A stretch of 64,000 bases of DNA from Leucobacter sp. CX169 (GTDB lineage Bacteria > Actinomycetota > Actinomycetes > Actinomycetales > Microbacteriaceae), in assembly GCF_017161405.1 (NCBI RefSeq), contig NZ_CP071051.1:2728001-2792000 (forward strand), read 5' to 3'. A program made the position numbers and the translations under genes. Position 1 is the stretch's first letter. Every line of letters starts with the position of its first letter. The notes under the pieces were generated by a model that had not been told where the DNA came from, made no database searches, and saw nothing but the letters and a program-made list of their open reading frames with translations. Of this stretch, positions 34,922 through 43,206 are shown in pieces.

Positions 34922-35716
34922 CTACTTTCCCTGCTGTTCCTGTCGCTTCGCCTGGATCAGCTTCCACAGCAGCTGCGCGAAGATGAAGACCAGGAAGACC
35001 GAGAACGCGATGTTCGAGACCTGCGGCTCGATGCTTCCCGCGATGATCGCGCCGACCGGCGAAAACGCGCTCGCGGCGACACCGACGATGGCGGCCGCCC
35101 GCAGGTCGACGTTCTTCCGCCGGAAGTTGGCGAACGTGCCCGAGATCGAACCGGGGATCATCATGAACAGCGAGGTGCCCTTCGCAATGAGATCGCTCGC
35201 GCCGAAGAAGAACATGAGCACCGGCACCACGATGACGCCACCGCCCACCCCCAGCAGGCCCGAAAGCACACCCGTGAGGAAGCCGGTCACGATCAGGCCG
35301 GGCACCGAGATGACGGTCAGGTCCATCACGTCGCCGCGCTGCGGCACGACGAACCAGAGGCTCACGATGACGACGAGCAGGAAGCCCAGGAAGAGCCACT
35401 GGAGCATGCGTACCGGCAGCTTCGACAGCAGGTGGCTGCCGACCTGCGCTCCCACGATGATGCCGACGGCAAGCAGCGCCCCGGCGATCCAGTCAACCTG
35501 CCCCTGAATCCCATAGGTGATCGCGCCGACGACCGCTGCCGGCAGGATCGCGGCCACCGAGGTGCCCGCCGCGAGTCGCTGGGGCATGTAGAGCAGGAGG
35601 GCGAGCGCGGGCACGATGATGACGCCGCCGCCGATCCCAAAGAGTCCGGAGAGCGTGCCGGCGGCGATACCGAGCAGCAGGAGGGGGAAGAAGCCGGGGC
35701 GAGAAGTCTGGTTCAT
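34922..35716 (-). CDS. TauE/SafE-family membrane permease
   Basis: A 264-residue membrane protein with about eight helices and the paired family repeats LFGIGGGVIIVPALALLL and LLGVGGGVIVVPVLMFFF, which are diagnostic of TauE/SafE proteins (DUF81). These export sulfite, sulfonates or related anions; the substrate here is unknown. The C-terminus is short and basic. It stands alone, between pgm and the gamma-glutamyltransferase gene, all on the minus strand. Confidence 0.88.
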   Translation of the reverse strand: MNQTSRPGFFPLLLLGIAAGTLSGLFGIGGGVIIVPALALLLYMPQRLAAGTSVAAILPAAVVGAITYGIQGQVDWIAGALLAVGIIVGAQVGSHLLSKLPVRMLQWLFLGFLLVVIVSLWFVVPQRGDVMDLTVISVPGLIVTGFLTGVLSGLLGVGGGVIVVPVLMFFFGASDLIAKGTSLFMMIPGSISGTFANFRRKNVDLRAAAIVGVAASAFSPVGAIIAGSIEPQVSNIAFSVFLVFIFAQLLWKLIQAKRQEQQGK

Positions 35717-35772
35717 GCGGGGTACATCTCAATTCAGTGCGGGGCGAATAGGAGGCTCGGTGCGGGGCGCAC

Positions 35773-37317
35773 TCAGCCCGTCTCGCCCGGCACGACCTGC
35801 GCAGACCCGTTTGAACGCGGGTCGCTCGCGGCCGAGTACCCGTTCGCGTCGATGCGGATGAGGTTTGAGTGCCCCAAGTCTTCACTGTACGTCGGCACGA
35901 CGTCGAGCGTGAACCCGGAGGCGGCGATGAGCTCTTGTACCTCGGCGGGCACGTCCGATTCCACGGTCACCACGACGGTGCCGTCCGCCTTCGGCTCCTC
36001 AACCACCCAGCGCGGTGCGTGGGTCGCCTCGTCCGGGGTGGCGCCGGCGAGCGAGCGCAGCAACAGCTGGGTATGGATCTGCGGCTGCGCGGACCCGCCC
36101 ATCGTCGACGGAACCCAGGCCAGCTCGTCGCCGCGCATCACGAGCACGGGCATGAGCGTGTGGCGCGGGCGCTTGCCAGGCGCGAACGCGTTCGGCGAGG
36201 CAGGGTCGAGCGAGAACGAGGTGCCCCGGTTTTGGAACAGGATCCCGGTGCTCGGCTCGACGATGCCGGCGCCGAAGCCGTAGTAGACCGAGTTAATGAG
36301 CGAGATGGCCCAGCCGTCCGCACTCACCGCGCTCAGGCCGACGGTGTCGCCCGAGGGCTTCGGCCGTCCGGGAAGCGGGTGGGGTGGGGCGGTCATGGCG
36401 ATGAGTTCCTCGCCGGTCTTGCCGCCGAACTCCGGGTCTGCGAGCTCAGCCGCGCGGACCGCGTTGCTCTCCGCGAAGACGCGCGCGAGCGCGCCGGCGC
36501 CGGCGCCGAGGGGGTCGTCGATGCCCGCCTCGATTGCGCGCAGCGCACGCAACAGCATGAACCCCGAGGTATTCGGCGGCCCCGTGAACACCCGGTGCTC
36601 CCCGAATGCGCCTGCGAGTGGCTCGCCCCAATAGGCGGAGTAGTCGTCGGCGTCGGCCAGCGTAATCTCCGAGCCGAGGGCAGCGAGGCCCGCGATCCAC
36701 TTCTGGGCGAGCTCGCCCGTGTAGAACTCGGCGGATCCCCCCTCAGCGAGGCTTCGCAGCGAGTCCGCGAGCGCGGGTTGCGCGAGCGGAGCACCCTCGG
36801 CCAGCGGCTCGCCGCCCGGGTAGAAGATGTCGCTTGCGCCGGGATCCTGCGAGAAGAAGTCGCGGTTCTCGATGAGCGCGTCGGCCACGGAACTCGCGGT
36901 CGGCACGCCGTCGGCCGCGTACCGGATCGCGGCGTCGAAGTGCTGCGCCCAGTCGCGGCTGGCACCGTATTGGTGCAGCGAGTTCCACCCGCAAACGCCG
37001 CCGGGCACGGTCACCGTGTCGATCCCGCGCAGCGGAAGCTGCTCGCCGTGCCGCTCGCGCAGCGCCTCGAGTGTCTGGTTCGCGGGCGCGGTGCCGGTCG
37101 CGTTGAGGAAGCGGACGACGCCGTCGGGGCTCCTCACGAGCGCGACGAGGTCGCCGCCGAGCGCCACGTTGTTCGGGTAGACGACGCACAGCGCTGCGGC
37201 GGCGGCGAGCGCGGCGTCGATCGCGTTGCCCCCAGCCTCGAGCGCGGCAGCTCCGGCCTCGGTCGCGAGGTGGTGCGACGTCGAGATCGCGCCGCAGGGG
37301 TGGGTCAGGGTGCTCAT
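35773..37317 (-). CDS. Gamma-glutamyltransferase family protein
   Basis: A 514-residue Ntn-hydrolase precursor. The processing/nucleophile threonine is T325 in SGDTVGLSAVS, preceded by the large-subunit region (ATEAGAAALEAGGNAIDAALAAAAALCVV, PGGVCGW). The small subunit has NSVYYGFGAGI, MPVLVMRGDELAWVPSTMGG and HAPRWVVEEP. No signal peptide is seen, so it is probably cytoplasmic. It would hydrolyse gamma-glutamyl bonds of glutathione or related compounds. Its ATG overlaps the stop of the GntR gene by 4 bp, and the divergent amino-acid ABC transporter may import the substrate or product. Confidence 0.88.
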   Translation of the reverse strand: MSTLTHPCGAISTSHHLATEAGAAALEAGGNAIDAALAAAAALCVVYPNNVALGGDLVALVRSPDGVVRFLNATGTAPANQTLEALRERHGEQLPLRGIDTVTVPGGVCGWNSLHQYGASRDWAQHFDAAIRYAADGVPTASSVADALIENRDFFSQDPGASDIFYPGGEPLAEGAPLAQPALADSLRSLAEGGSAEFYTGELAQKWIAGLAALGSEITLADADDYSAYWGEPLAGAFGEHRVFTGPPNTSGFMLLRALRAIEAGIDDPLGAGAGALARVFAESNAVRAAELADPEFGGKTGEELIAMTAPPHPLPGRPKPSGDTVGLSAVSADGWAISLINSVYYGFGAGIVEPSTGILFQNRGTSFSLDPASPNAFAPGKRPRHTLMPVLVMRGDELAWVPSTMGGSAQPQIHTQLLLRSLAGATPDEATHAPRWVVEEPKADGTVVVTVESDVPAEVQELIAASGFTLDVVPTYSEDLGHSNLIRIDANGYSAASDPRSNGSAQVVPGETG

Positions 37318-38045
37318 GCGGTGGCTCCGTTCTTCGCGGCGGCGGCGCGCGCGGCTTCGTTGATCTGCTGGCTGATCGAGATGACATGCGTGCGGGCTTC
37401 GGTCTCGGCCAGGTCGCCGTCACCGGCGGCGATCGCCTCGTAAATGCGACGGTGAGCCGCGCTGGACGCCGCCCGCCGGGCCTTCGTCTGGTACCGGTTC
37501 GCGCGGCTCGGGGCGATCTCGTTCGCGATCTGTTCGGTCAGGAGCGCCAGCAGCGGGTTGTGGGTGTACTGCGCGATGGCCTGGTGGAACGCCCGGTCGA
37601 GTTCGGAGTAGCGCTCCTTCGATATGTCCTGCTCCATCGCGCGGACAAGCTCCTCGAGCTGGGTGAGATCGCGCGCGCTGGCCCGGGCCGCGGTGATGCG
37701 CGCGATCGGGGGCTCGATAATGGCGCGCAGCTCCATGATGTCGCCGAGCTCGCCCTCCTCGATCTGATACTTACCGAACCCCGCGGGCACCGACGCGTGC
37801 TCCTCCGGGCTCAGCACGATCGTGCCGCGGCCCGGCTTACGGTCGATGAGGCCTCGCGTCTCGAGCTCGTGCAGCGCCTGCCGCACCGAGACGCGGGAAA
37901 CCCCGAGGTGCTCGGCCAAGTCGCGCTCGGCTGGCAGGCGCTCGCCCGCGGCGAGTGAGCCGTCCAGGATGAGGCGCTCAAGGTCGATCGACAGCCGGTC
38001 GGGCACGGAAAGCGTCGTCGCTTTCGTCAGTCCAGTCCAGTCCAC
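37314..38045 (-). CDS. GntR-family regulator with FCD domain
   Basis: A 243-residue regulator. The N-terminal winged helix (about 15-75) has LERLILDGSLAAGERLPAERDLAEHLGVSRVSVRQALHELETRGLI. An FCD (FadR C-terminal) helical ligand domain follows (100-230), with the Asp/His metal-site pattern D-x3-H (LDRAFHQAI). It controls the gamma-glutamyltransferase gene it overlaps and probably the divergent amino-acid ABC operon through the palindrome at 38147. Ligand unknown, perhaps an amino acid or gamma-glutamyl compound. Confidence 0.88.
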   Translation of the reverse strand: MDWTGLTKATTLSVPDRLSIDLERLILDGSLAAGERLPAERDLAEHLGVSRVSVRQALHELETRGLIDRKPGRGTIVLSPEEHASVPAGFGKYQIEEGELGDIMELRAIIEPPIARITAARASARDLTQLEELVRAMEQDISKERYSELDRAFHQAIAQYTHNPLLALLTEQIANEIAPSRANRYQTKARRAASSAAHRRIYEAIAAGDGDLAETEARTHVISISQQINEAARAAAAKNGATA

Positions 38046-38146
38046 AGTTTCCCCTTGCTTCCTTCAATACAGGCGTCATTCGGTGGCTGAATGCCACGTT
38101 GACGATATCGGCCGAGGCCGTGTACAGTCCAAGATACTGCTCGAGA

Positions 38147-38161
38147 GTTGGTTAGTCCAAC
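38147..38161. promoter_or_regulatory. Inverted repeat GTTGG-N5-CCAAC, FCD-GntR operator candidate
   Basis: A perfect 5-bp inverted repeat with a 5-bp spacer (TTAGT), in the 196-bp divergent region between the GntR/GGT operon and the amino-acid ABC operon. Its size and the core TGGTnnnnCCA are typical of FadR-subfamily sites. Confidence 0.6.
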
Positions 38162-38241
38162 TATCCATCAGGCAAAAGACCGAAGCTTGACCTTTCAGAG
38201 CGCTGACCCTTCAGCGCTTGTCTTCCCAAGGAGAAATCATC

Positions 38242-39120
38242 GTGGCTTTCCCCGTATCCCCCTCTCGCCGCATCGGCGGAGCGGTCCTGGCCCTCGCGAT
38301 CGGCGGCGCCCTCGCGCTGAGCGGCTGCAGCAGCGCCGCCTCAGAGGCAGCGCCAGAGGATTCCAACTCGGCCGCGGTCATCGCGCCCCCGGCGATCCTG
38401 TCCGCAGATACCCTCAAGGTCTGCACCGGCGACAGCCCGCCCAACATCTTCTACGACGAGAACAATGAGCTCAGCGGCGTCGAGATCGACATCGCGAACG
38501 GCCTCGCGAAAAACCTCGGCCTCAAGGTCGCGCTCGAGGAGTACGCCTTCTCTGGCCTCATCCCCGCGCTCCAGGCAAAGCAGTGCGACGTCATCATGGG
38601 CTCGCTCTACATCAAGCCCGAGCGGGAAGAAATCGCGAACTTCGTGCCCTACCTCTTCTCGGGCACCGCCGTCGCCGTCCACAAGGACAACCCGAAGAAG
38701 ATCTCGGGCTTCGACGACAGCCTCTGCGGGGTCAGCATGGTCGCCATCACCGGCGCGACCGGCGCCGCCGCGGCAGAAGAGAAGTCGGCCGAGTGCAAGG
38801 CAGCGGGTGAGGAGGGTCTCGAGATCACCCTGGTCGACGAGGGCACGAACGCCCTGCAGCAGGTCATTGCGGGCCAAGTGGATGCGTTCATGGACACCTC
38901 CGAGATCGTCAGCTTCTACCAGCAGAAGTCCGACGGCGACTTCATCATGGTCGGCAAGCCCTTCGGCAAGATCAAGATCGGCGCGGCAACTCTGAAGGAC
39001 AACGCCGAGTTGAACACTGCCCTCGACACGGCCTTCCAGGCCATGGTCGATGACGGCACCTACGAGCAGATCCTCGCCGACTGGGGCGTAGAGGCCAACA
39101 ACATCACCCTGGCCGAGTAG
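38242..39120 (+). CDS. Amino-acid ABC transporter substrate-binding lipoprotein
   Basis: A 292-residue periplasmic-binding-protein type II fold of the polar amino-acid class. The signal peptide ends in lipobox LSGC with two following Ser residues. The mature protein has LKVCTGDSPPNIFYDENNELSGVEIDIANGLAKNL, GSLYIKPEREE and a late VDAFMDTSE hinge. The GTG start at 38242 has AAGGAG about 7 nt upstream; an in-frame ATG at 38218 would sit before that box. First gene of a three-gene importer operon. Confidence 0.9.
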   Translation: MAFPVSPSRRIGGAVLALAIGGALALSGCSSAASEAAPEDSNSAAVIAPPAILSADTLKVCTGDSPPNIFYDENNELSGVEIDIANGLAKNLGLKVALEEYAFSGLIPALQAKQCDVIMGSLYIKPEREEIANFVPYLFSGTAVAVHKDNPKKISGFDDSLCGVSMVAITGATGAAAAEEKSAECKAAGEEGLEITLVDEGTNALQQVIAGQVDAFMDTSEIVSFYQQKSDGDFIMVGKPFGKIKIGAATLKDNAELNTALDTAFQAMVDDGTYEQILADWGVEANNITLAE

Positions 39121-39133
39121 ACCCACTTTTCCC

Positions 39134-39167
39134 TGCGGGGCGGGCCGCGGCAACGGCTCGCCCCGCA
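39134..39167 (+). promoter_or_regulatory. Intercistronic hairpin between binding-protein and permease genes
   Basis: TGCGGGGCGGGCCG pairs with CGGCTCGCCCCGCA, one mismatch, 6-nt loop. Such hairpins after binding-protein genes stabilise the upstream part of the message and let the binding protein be made in excess over the membrane parts. There is no T-run. Confidence 0.6.
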
Positions 39168-39193
39168 TCGCACTCTCGCAAGGACCCACCAGC

Positions 39194-40006
39194 ATGAAAT
39201 TCGATTGGGACTACTTCTGGCAGAGCCTGCTCACACCGAGCACTCAGTTCCTCAACGGCCTCGCCCTCACCGTCGTGATCTCTATCGCCGCGATGGCCCT
39301 GGCACTGATTCTCGGTCTCGTCATCGCCCTGATGGGGCGCAGCAGGATCCTGCCGTTTCGCATCTTCGCGAGCCTCTATATCTGGATCATCCGCGGCACC
39401 CCGCTGCTCGTCCAGCTCGTCATCATTTATACGGGCTTCGCAGCGGCAGGCATCTTCCGCTTCGAGGACGTCACCATCGGCTTCCTCATCAAGGGCGCAG
39501 CCCAAGCAGCCGTCGTCGCGCTCATGCTCAACGAGAGTGCGTACATTTCCGAGATCGTGCGCGGCGGCCTCGAGTCGATCGAGAAGGGCCAGAATGAGGC
39601 GGCACTGTCGCTCGGCATGACTCCGCTCAGCTCGATGCGCTGGATCATCGTGCCGCAGGCCATCCGCGTCATGGTCCCGCCGCTCGGCAACTCCTTCAAC
39701 GGGCTCATGAAGAGCACCTCGATCCTGTCGATCATCGGCGTCGCCGAAATGTTCCAGGTCGGCAGCTCGATGAGCGCCGCGACATTCAAGGTATTCGAGA
39801 TCTACATCGTCGTCGCGCTGTACTACTTGGCACTGACCACGATCTGGACCGTGATTCAGACCGCCATCGAGAACTCGTTGAACGCGAAGGCCGGCCTCCC
39901 CAAGGCCGAGTCGATCTGGAAGCGGCTGTTCGGGTTCCGCATCAAAACCGACCGCACCGCACCCAAAAACCCGATCGCCGAATCTCTGGAAGGGGTCTCA
40001 GCGTGA
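39194..40006 (+). CDS. Amino-acid ABC transporter permease (HisMQ type)
   Basis: A 270-residue integral membrane protein with about five helices and the coupling EAA loop ([44 protein letters not shown]) that contacts the ATPase. The N-terminus has the family start [24 protein letters not shown]. As the only permease of the operon it probably forms a homodimer. The C-terminal tail is basic and cytoplasmic. Its stop overlaps the GTG of the ATPase gene. Confidence 0.92.
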   Translation: MKFDWDYFWQSLLTPSTQFLNGLALTVVISIAAMALALILGLVIALMGRSRILPFRIFASLYIWIIRGTPLLVQLVIIYTGFAAAGIFRFEDVTIGFLIKGAAQAAVVALMLNESAYISEIVRGGLESIEKGQNEAALSLGMTPLSSMRWIIVPQAIRVMVPPLGNSFNGLMKSTSILSIIGVAEMFQVGSSMSAATFKVFEIYIVVALYYLALTTIWTVIQTAIENSLNAKAGLPKAESIWKRLFGFRIKTDRTAPKNPIAESLEGVSA

Positions 40007-40806
40007 GCCTCAGCGACTACACCACCCCCGTCCCGCTGACCGACGGACCGATCGTTCGCGCGGTACACGTGAACAAGTGGTTCGGAGACAAGCACATCCT
40101 CACCGACGTCTCACTCGAGGTCGACCGAGGCGAAGTTGTGGTGCTCGTCGGGCCCTCGGGCGCCGGCAAGACCACCTTCCTGCGCACACTCAACCGGCTC
40201 GAGGCCATCGAGAGCGGCGAGATCTACGTCGCCGGGCAGCGCATCGGCGAAATCGAGCGGCCTGGCGGGGGAGTAAAAGAGATCTCGGCCCGGGCCCTCG
40301 CGCAGCAGCGCGCGGACATCGGCTTCGTGTTCCAGCACTTCAACCTCTTCCCGCACATGACCGTGCTCGAGAACATCTGGCACGCGCCGGTGCGCGTCAA
40401 GGGTGAGTCGAAGGCAGAAGCGATCGCGTACGCCCGTGAGCTCCTCGCCCGGGTCAACCTCTCGGATCACGCCGACGCGCGGCCGCGCTCGCTCTCGGGC
40501 GGGCAACAGCAGCGCGTGGCGATTGCACGGGCGCTCGCGATGCGGCCCGCGCTCATGCTGTTTGACGAGCCCACGAGTGCGCTCGACCCCGAGATGGTTG
40601 GCGAGGTGCTCGAGGTCATGCGCGACCTCGCGGCGGCCGGGATGACCATGATCATCGTGAGCCACGAGATGGGCTTCACCCGGGAGGTGGCTGACCGGGT
40701 CGTCATCATGGACGCCGGCATGATCATCGAGCAGGGCGACCCTGAGCTCGTGTTCACCGCGCCCAAGCACGAGCGCACGCAGCAGTTCCTGTCGAAGATC
40801 CTGTAG
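40003..40806 (+). CDS. Amino-acid ABC transporter ATP-binding protein (HisP/GlnQ type)
   Basis: A 267-residue ATPase with Walker [11 protein letters not shown]-loop [15 protein letters not shown], signature [15 protein letters not shown], Walker [15 protein letters not shown] and H-loop IIVSHEMGF, all of the polar amino-acid importer type. It powers the adjacent permease. A GATCCTGC octamer starts 2 nt after its stop, and a bidirectional terminator follows at 40840. Confidence 0.94.
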   Translation: MSLSDYTTPVPLTDGPIVRAVHVNKWFGDKHILTDVSLEVDRGEVVVLVGPSGAGKTTFLRTLNRLEAIESGEIYVAGQRIGEIERPGGGVKEISARALAQQRADIGFVFQHFNLFPHMTVLENIWHAPVRVKGESKAEAIAYARELLARVNLSDHADARPRSLSGGQQQRVAIARALAMRPALMLFDEPTSALDPEMVGEVLEVMRDLAAAGMTMIIVSHEMGFTREVADRVVIMDAGMIIEQGDPELVFTAPKHERTQQFLSKIL

Positions 40807-40839
40807 GGATCCTGCCGGGCAATTGCTCGGCGAATGCAA

Positions 40840-40878
40840 AAAGCGGGGCGGCCACCGAAAAGGTGACCGCCCCGCTTT
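40840..40878. terminator. Bidirectional intrinsic terminator
   Basis: The arms AAAGCGGGGCGGCCACC and GGTGACCGCCCCGCTTT pair over 17 bp with one mismatch and a 5-nt loop. A-runs on the left and T-runs on the right make it work in both directions, between the ABC operon and the convergent pyrE. Confidence 0.9.
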
Positions 40879-40895
40879 ATGCGTATTGGTGAGGA

Positions 40896-41450
40896 CTACT
40901 GCGGCGCGAGCCCGAGGTCGTCGAGGCCGATCGCGTAGCGGTACTCGTAGCCCGCGGCCTCGATGCGCGCCTTCGCGGGCGCCTGGCGGTCGACGACCAC
41001 CGCGACGCCGGCTACGATCGCTCCGACTTTCTCAAGCGCCTCGATCGCTGCGAGCGGCGAACCGCCCGTCGTCGAGGTGTCCTCCACGACGATGACGCGC
41101 TTGCCCTCGAGGTCGGGGCCCTCAACCTGTCGTCCACGGCCGTGGTCCTTCGGCTCCTTGCGCACGACGAACGCGTCGTATGGGGTGCCTCGCAGGACGC
41201 CCTGGTGCAGGATCGCCGAAGCGATCGGGTCGGCGCCCATGGTGAGCCCGCCCACGGCCACGACGCCGTCGACGTCGGCGATCAGGTCGAGCATGACCTG
41301 GCCGATCAGCGGGGCCGCGCGGTGGTCCAGGCTGAGCTTGCGCAAGTCGATGTAATAGGTCGCCTTCTTGCCGCTCGTAAGCGTGAAGTCGCCGTGGAAA
41401 ACGGCTTCGGTCGTGATGAGGTCAATGAGCTGGGCGCGCGCGTCGGTCAT
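40896..41450 (-). CDS. pyrE: Orotate phosphoribosyltransferase
   Basis: A 184-residue enzyme of pyrimidine synthesis that joins orotate to PRPP. The PRPP loop VVEDTSTTGGSP is at residues 121-132. The substrate region TLTSGKKATYYIDLRKL near residues 24-39 and VVRKEPKDHGRGRQVEG are typical. The ATG is preceded by TAGAAT 6 nt upstream, so it is probably leaderless, although AGGAC could also serve as a weak ribosome site. It stands apart from other pyr genes here. Confidence 0.93.
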   Translation of the reverse strand: MTDARAQLIDLITTEAVFHGDFTLTSGKKATYYIDLRKLSLDHRAAPLIGQVMLDLIADVDGVVAVGGLTMGADPIASAILHQGVLRGTPYDAFVVRKEPKDHGRGRQVEGPDLEGKRVIVVEDTSTTGGSPLAAIEALEKVGAIVAGVAVVVDRQAPAKARIEAAGYEYRYAIGLDDLGLAPQ

Positions 41451-41504
41451 GTCCTCATTCTAGATGCCTGGCTTTGCGGGCACCCTGGCCCCTACGCTGG
41501 CCGC

Positions 41505-42101
41505 ATGCCCGACGAAAAAGAGACCCTCCGCATGACTTTGGAACGCCAGCGCGAGGCGCTGCTGTGGAAGCTCGACGGCTTGAGCGAGCGTGACCTGCGT
41601 TGGCCGCTCACCCCGACCGGGACAAACCTCCTCGGGATCGTGAAGCACGTGGCCTCAGTCGAGCTCGGCTACCTCGGCGAGGTGTTCGACCGACCCTCTG
41701 GCATTCCGACCCCCTGGCTTGACGACGAGAGCCCCGTCAACGCTGACATGTGGGCCACTGCCGAGCAGTCAAGCGCCGAGATTATTCAGCTGTACCGGGA
41801 CGCGGGCGCCCACAGCGAGGCGACAATCGCCGCGCTCGAGCTCGACGCGATCGGATACGTGCCGTGGTGGTCGCCCGAGACGCAGCAGGTGACCCTGCAC
41901 CAGATCCTGGTGCACATGATCGCCGAGACGGCACGGCACGTGGGTCACGCCGACATCATCCGTGAGCTCACGGACGGCGCGGTCGGGCTGCGCGAGACCA
42001 GCACCAATCTGCCGAGCATCGGCGCGGTCGGTCTCGCGACGTACCGCAAGCATCTCGCAGAGGTTGCCGAGCAGGCCACAGGCCCGGGCACGCTCGGGTA
42101 G
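41505..42101 (+). CDS. DinB-family protein (DUF664)
   Basis: A 198-residue four-helix-bundle protein of the DinB/YfiT metal-binding superfamily. The three expected His ligands are visible around GIVKHVASVELGYLGE and LHQILVHMIAETARHVGHADIIRE. Many members are bacillithiol- or mycothiol-dependent transferases; the actinobacterial DUF664 branch may use mycothiol, an inference from family. The ATG follows TACGCT by 6 nt, leaderless layout. Confidence 0.85.
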   Translation: MPDEKETLRMTLERQREALLWKLDGLSERDLRWPLTPTGTNLLGIVKHVASVELGYLGEVFDRPSGIPTPWLDDESPVNADMWATAEQSSAEIIQLYRDAGAHSEATIAALELDAIGYVPWWSPETQQVTLHQILVHMIAETARHVGHADIIRELTDGAVGLRETSTNLPSIGAVGLATYRKHLAEVAEQATGPGTLG

Positions 42102-42109
42102 CCCCCATC

Positions 42110-42164
42110 GAGCCGTCACATTTGGCTGCTCGCCGTGACCTCGAAGAGCCAAATGTGACGGTTC
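42110..42164. repeat. Long intergenic hairpin between DinB and xth genes
   Basis: 18-nt arms (GAGCCGTCACATTTGGCT at 42110-42127; inverted partner 42147-42164) pair with one mismatch around a 19-nt loop. It lies 9 bp after the DinB stop and 42 bp before the xth start. It has the same architecture as 32077-32137, but a different arm sequence. Confidence 0.6.
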
Positions 42165-42206
42165 GCGAGGGTGAGGTGGGCCACGAACCCGGATACGCTG
42201 AGAAGC

Positions 42207-43088
42207 ATGCGCATCGCCACCTGGAACGTCAACTCCGTCCGCGCCCGAGTGGGGCGCATCGTCGATTGGATGGTGCGCGAGGACATCGACGTCCTCGCGA
42301 TGCAGGAAATCAAGTGCCGGCCGGATCAGTTCCCCGCCGCCGAGTTCGAGCGCGCCGGGTACCAGCTCGAGATTCACGGTCTGAACCAGTGGAACGGCGT
42401 CGCTTTCGCGAGCCGCCACGAGATGACGGACGTGACCCGCGGGTTCGATGGCATGCCGGGGTTCGGCAAGCCCATCAAGGGCCAGGAAGACGTACAGGGC
42501 ACCGGCCCGAACGACCTTCCCCTCGAGGCCCGCGCCCTCGGCGTGACCGTCGGCGACCTGCGCCTCTGGAGCCTCTACGTTCCGAACGGCCGCGGACTCG
42601 AAGACCCGCACTTCGCATACAAGCTCGAGTGGCTGCGCGTGCTGCGCGAAAACACCGAGCGGTGGCTCGCCGACCACCCCGACCTTCCCCTCGCGCTGAT
42701 GGGTGACTTCAACGTCGCCCCCTTCGACCACGACATGGGCGACCCGAGCTTCGAGGTGGGCCGCACGACCCACGTGTCCCCCGTCGAGCGCGCGGCCATC
42801 GCCGCATTCAGCCCGCTCGTAGAGGACGTCGTGCGCCCACTCGTCCCCGAGGGATACACCTTCTGGGACTACACGCAGCTGCGCTTTCCCCGCAACGAGG
42901 GCATGCGCATCGACTTCATCCTGGGCTCGCCCGCTTTCGCGAGCGCGGTCACGGGCGCCTCGCACCACCGCGAGGAGCGCAAGGGCGACGCCCCGTCCGA
43001 CCACATCCCGGTGGTCGTCGATATCGACCCGACCCTGCTGGGCGAGACGTTTGATGACGAGGACGACCGCCCGATGATCTTCGGCTAG
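42207..43088 (+). CDS. xthA: Exodeoxyribonuclease III
   Basis: A 293-residue AP endonuclease/exonuclease of the EEP fold. Motifs are RIATWNVNSVRAR at the N-terminus, LAMQEIKC (catalytic Glu), LYVPNG, LALMGDFNVAP and the final SDHIPVVVDI (catalytic His). It repairs abasic sites and 3' blocks. The ATG at 42207 follows TACGCT by 7 nt, a leaderless start; an upstream start at 42171 would fall near the hairpin. Confidence 0.93.
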   Translation: MRIATWNVNSVRARVGRIVDWMVREDIDVLAMQEIKCRPDQFPAAEFERAGYQLEIHGLNQWNGVAFASRHEMTDVTRGFDGMPGFGKPIKGQEDVQGTGPNDLPLEARALGVTVGDLRLWSLYVPNGRGLEDPHFAYKLEWLRVLRENTERWLADHPDLPLALMGDFNVAPFDHDMGDPSFEVGRTTHVSPVERAAIAAFSPLVEDVVRPLVPEGYTFWDYTQLRFPRNEGMRIDFILGSPAFASAVTGASHHREERKGDAPSDHIPVVVDIDPTLLGETFDDEDDRPMIFG

Positions 43089-43148
43089 CGCCCGCGTGTG
43101 CGGGGCGGCCCACCAACGGCCGGCTCGCACGGGCGCCCCTCTCGATTC

Positions 43149-43171
43149 TGTGCAATGTCACACGGTATACT
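43149..43171 (+). promoter_or_regulatory. Promoter with GntR-type operator, copy 1
   Basis: TGTGCAATGTCACAC (43149-43163; inverted TGTG-N6-CACA) stands directly before the -10 box TATACT (43166-43171), 36 bp upstream of the first racemase-family gene. The identical 15-mer recurs at 44302. The GntR regulator of the cluster (47391) is the likely binder; at this position it would block RNA polymerase. Confidence 0.75.
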
Positions 43172-43206
43172 GGCGCCACGTATCCGTTCAAAGGAGAGCC
43201 CGAGAT

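Noticed and set aside
33257-36283. A plus-strand open frame of about 1000 codons opposite pgm and the TauE/GGT genes
   Set aside because: It is the antisense of well-recognised genes, its composition is rich in Arg, Asp, Gly and His as usual for shadows of high-GC genes, and it has no domain. Similar long shadows opposite the symporter, GGT and serS were also dropped.
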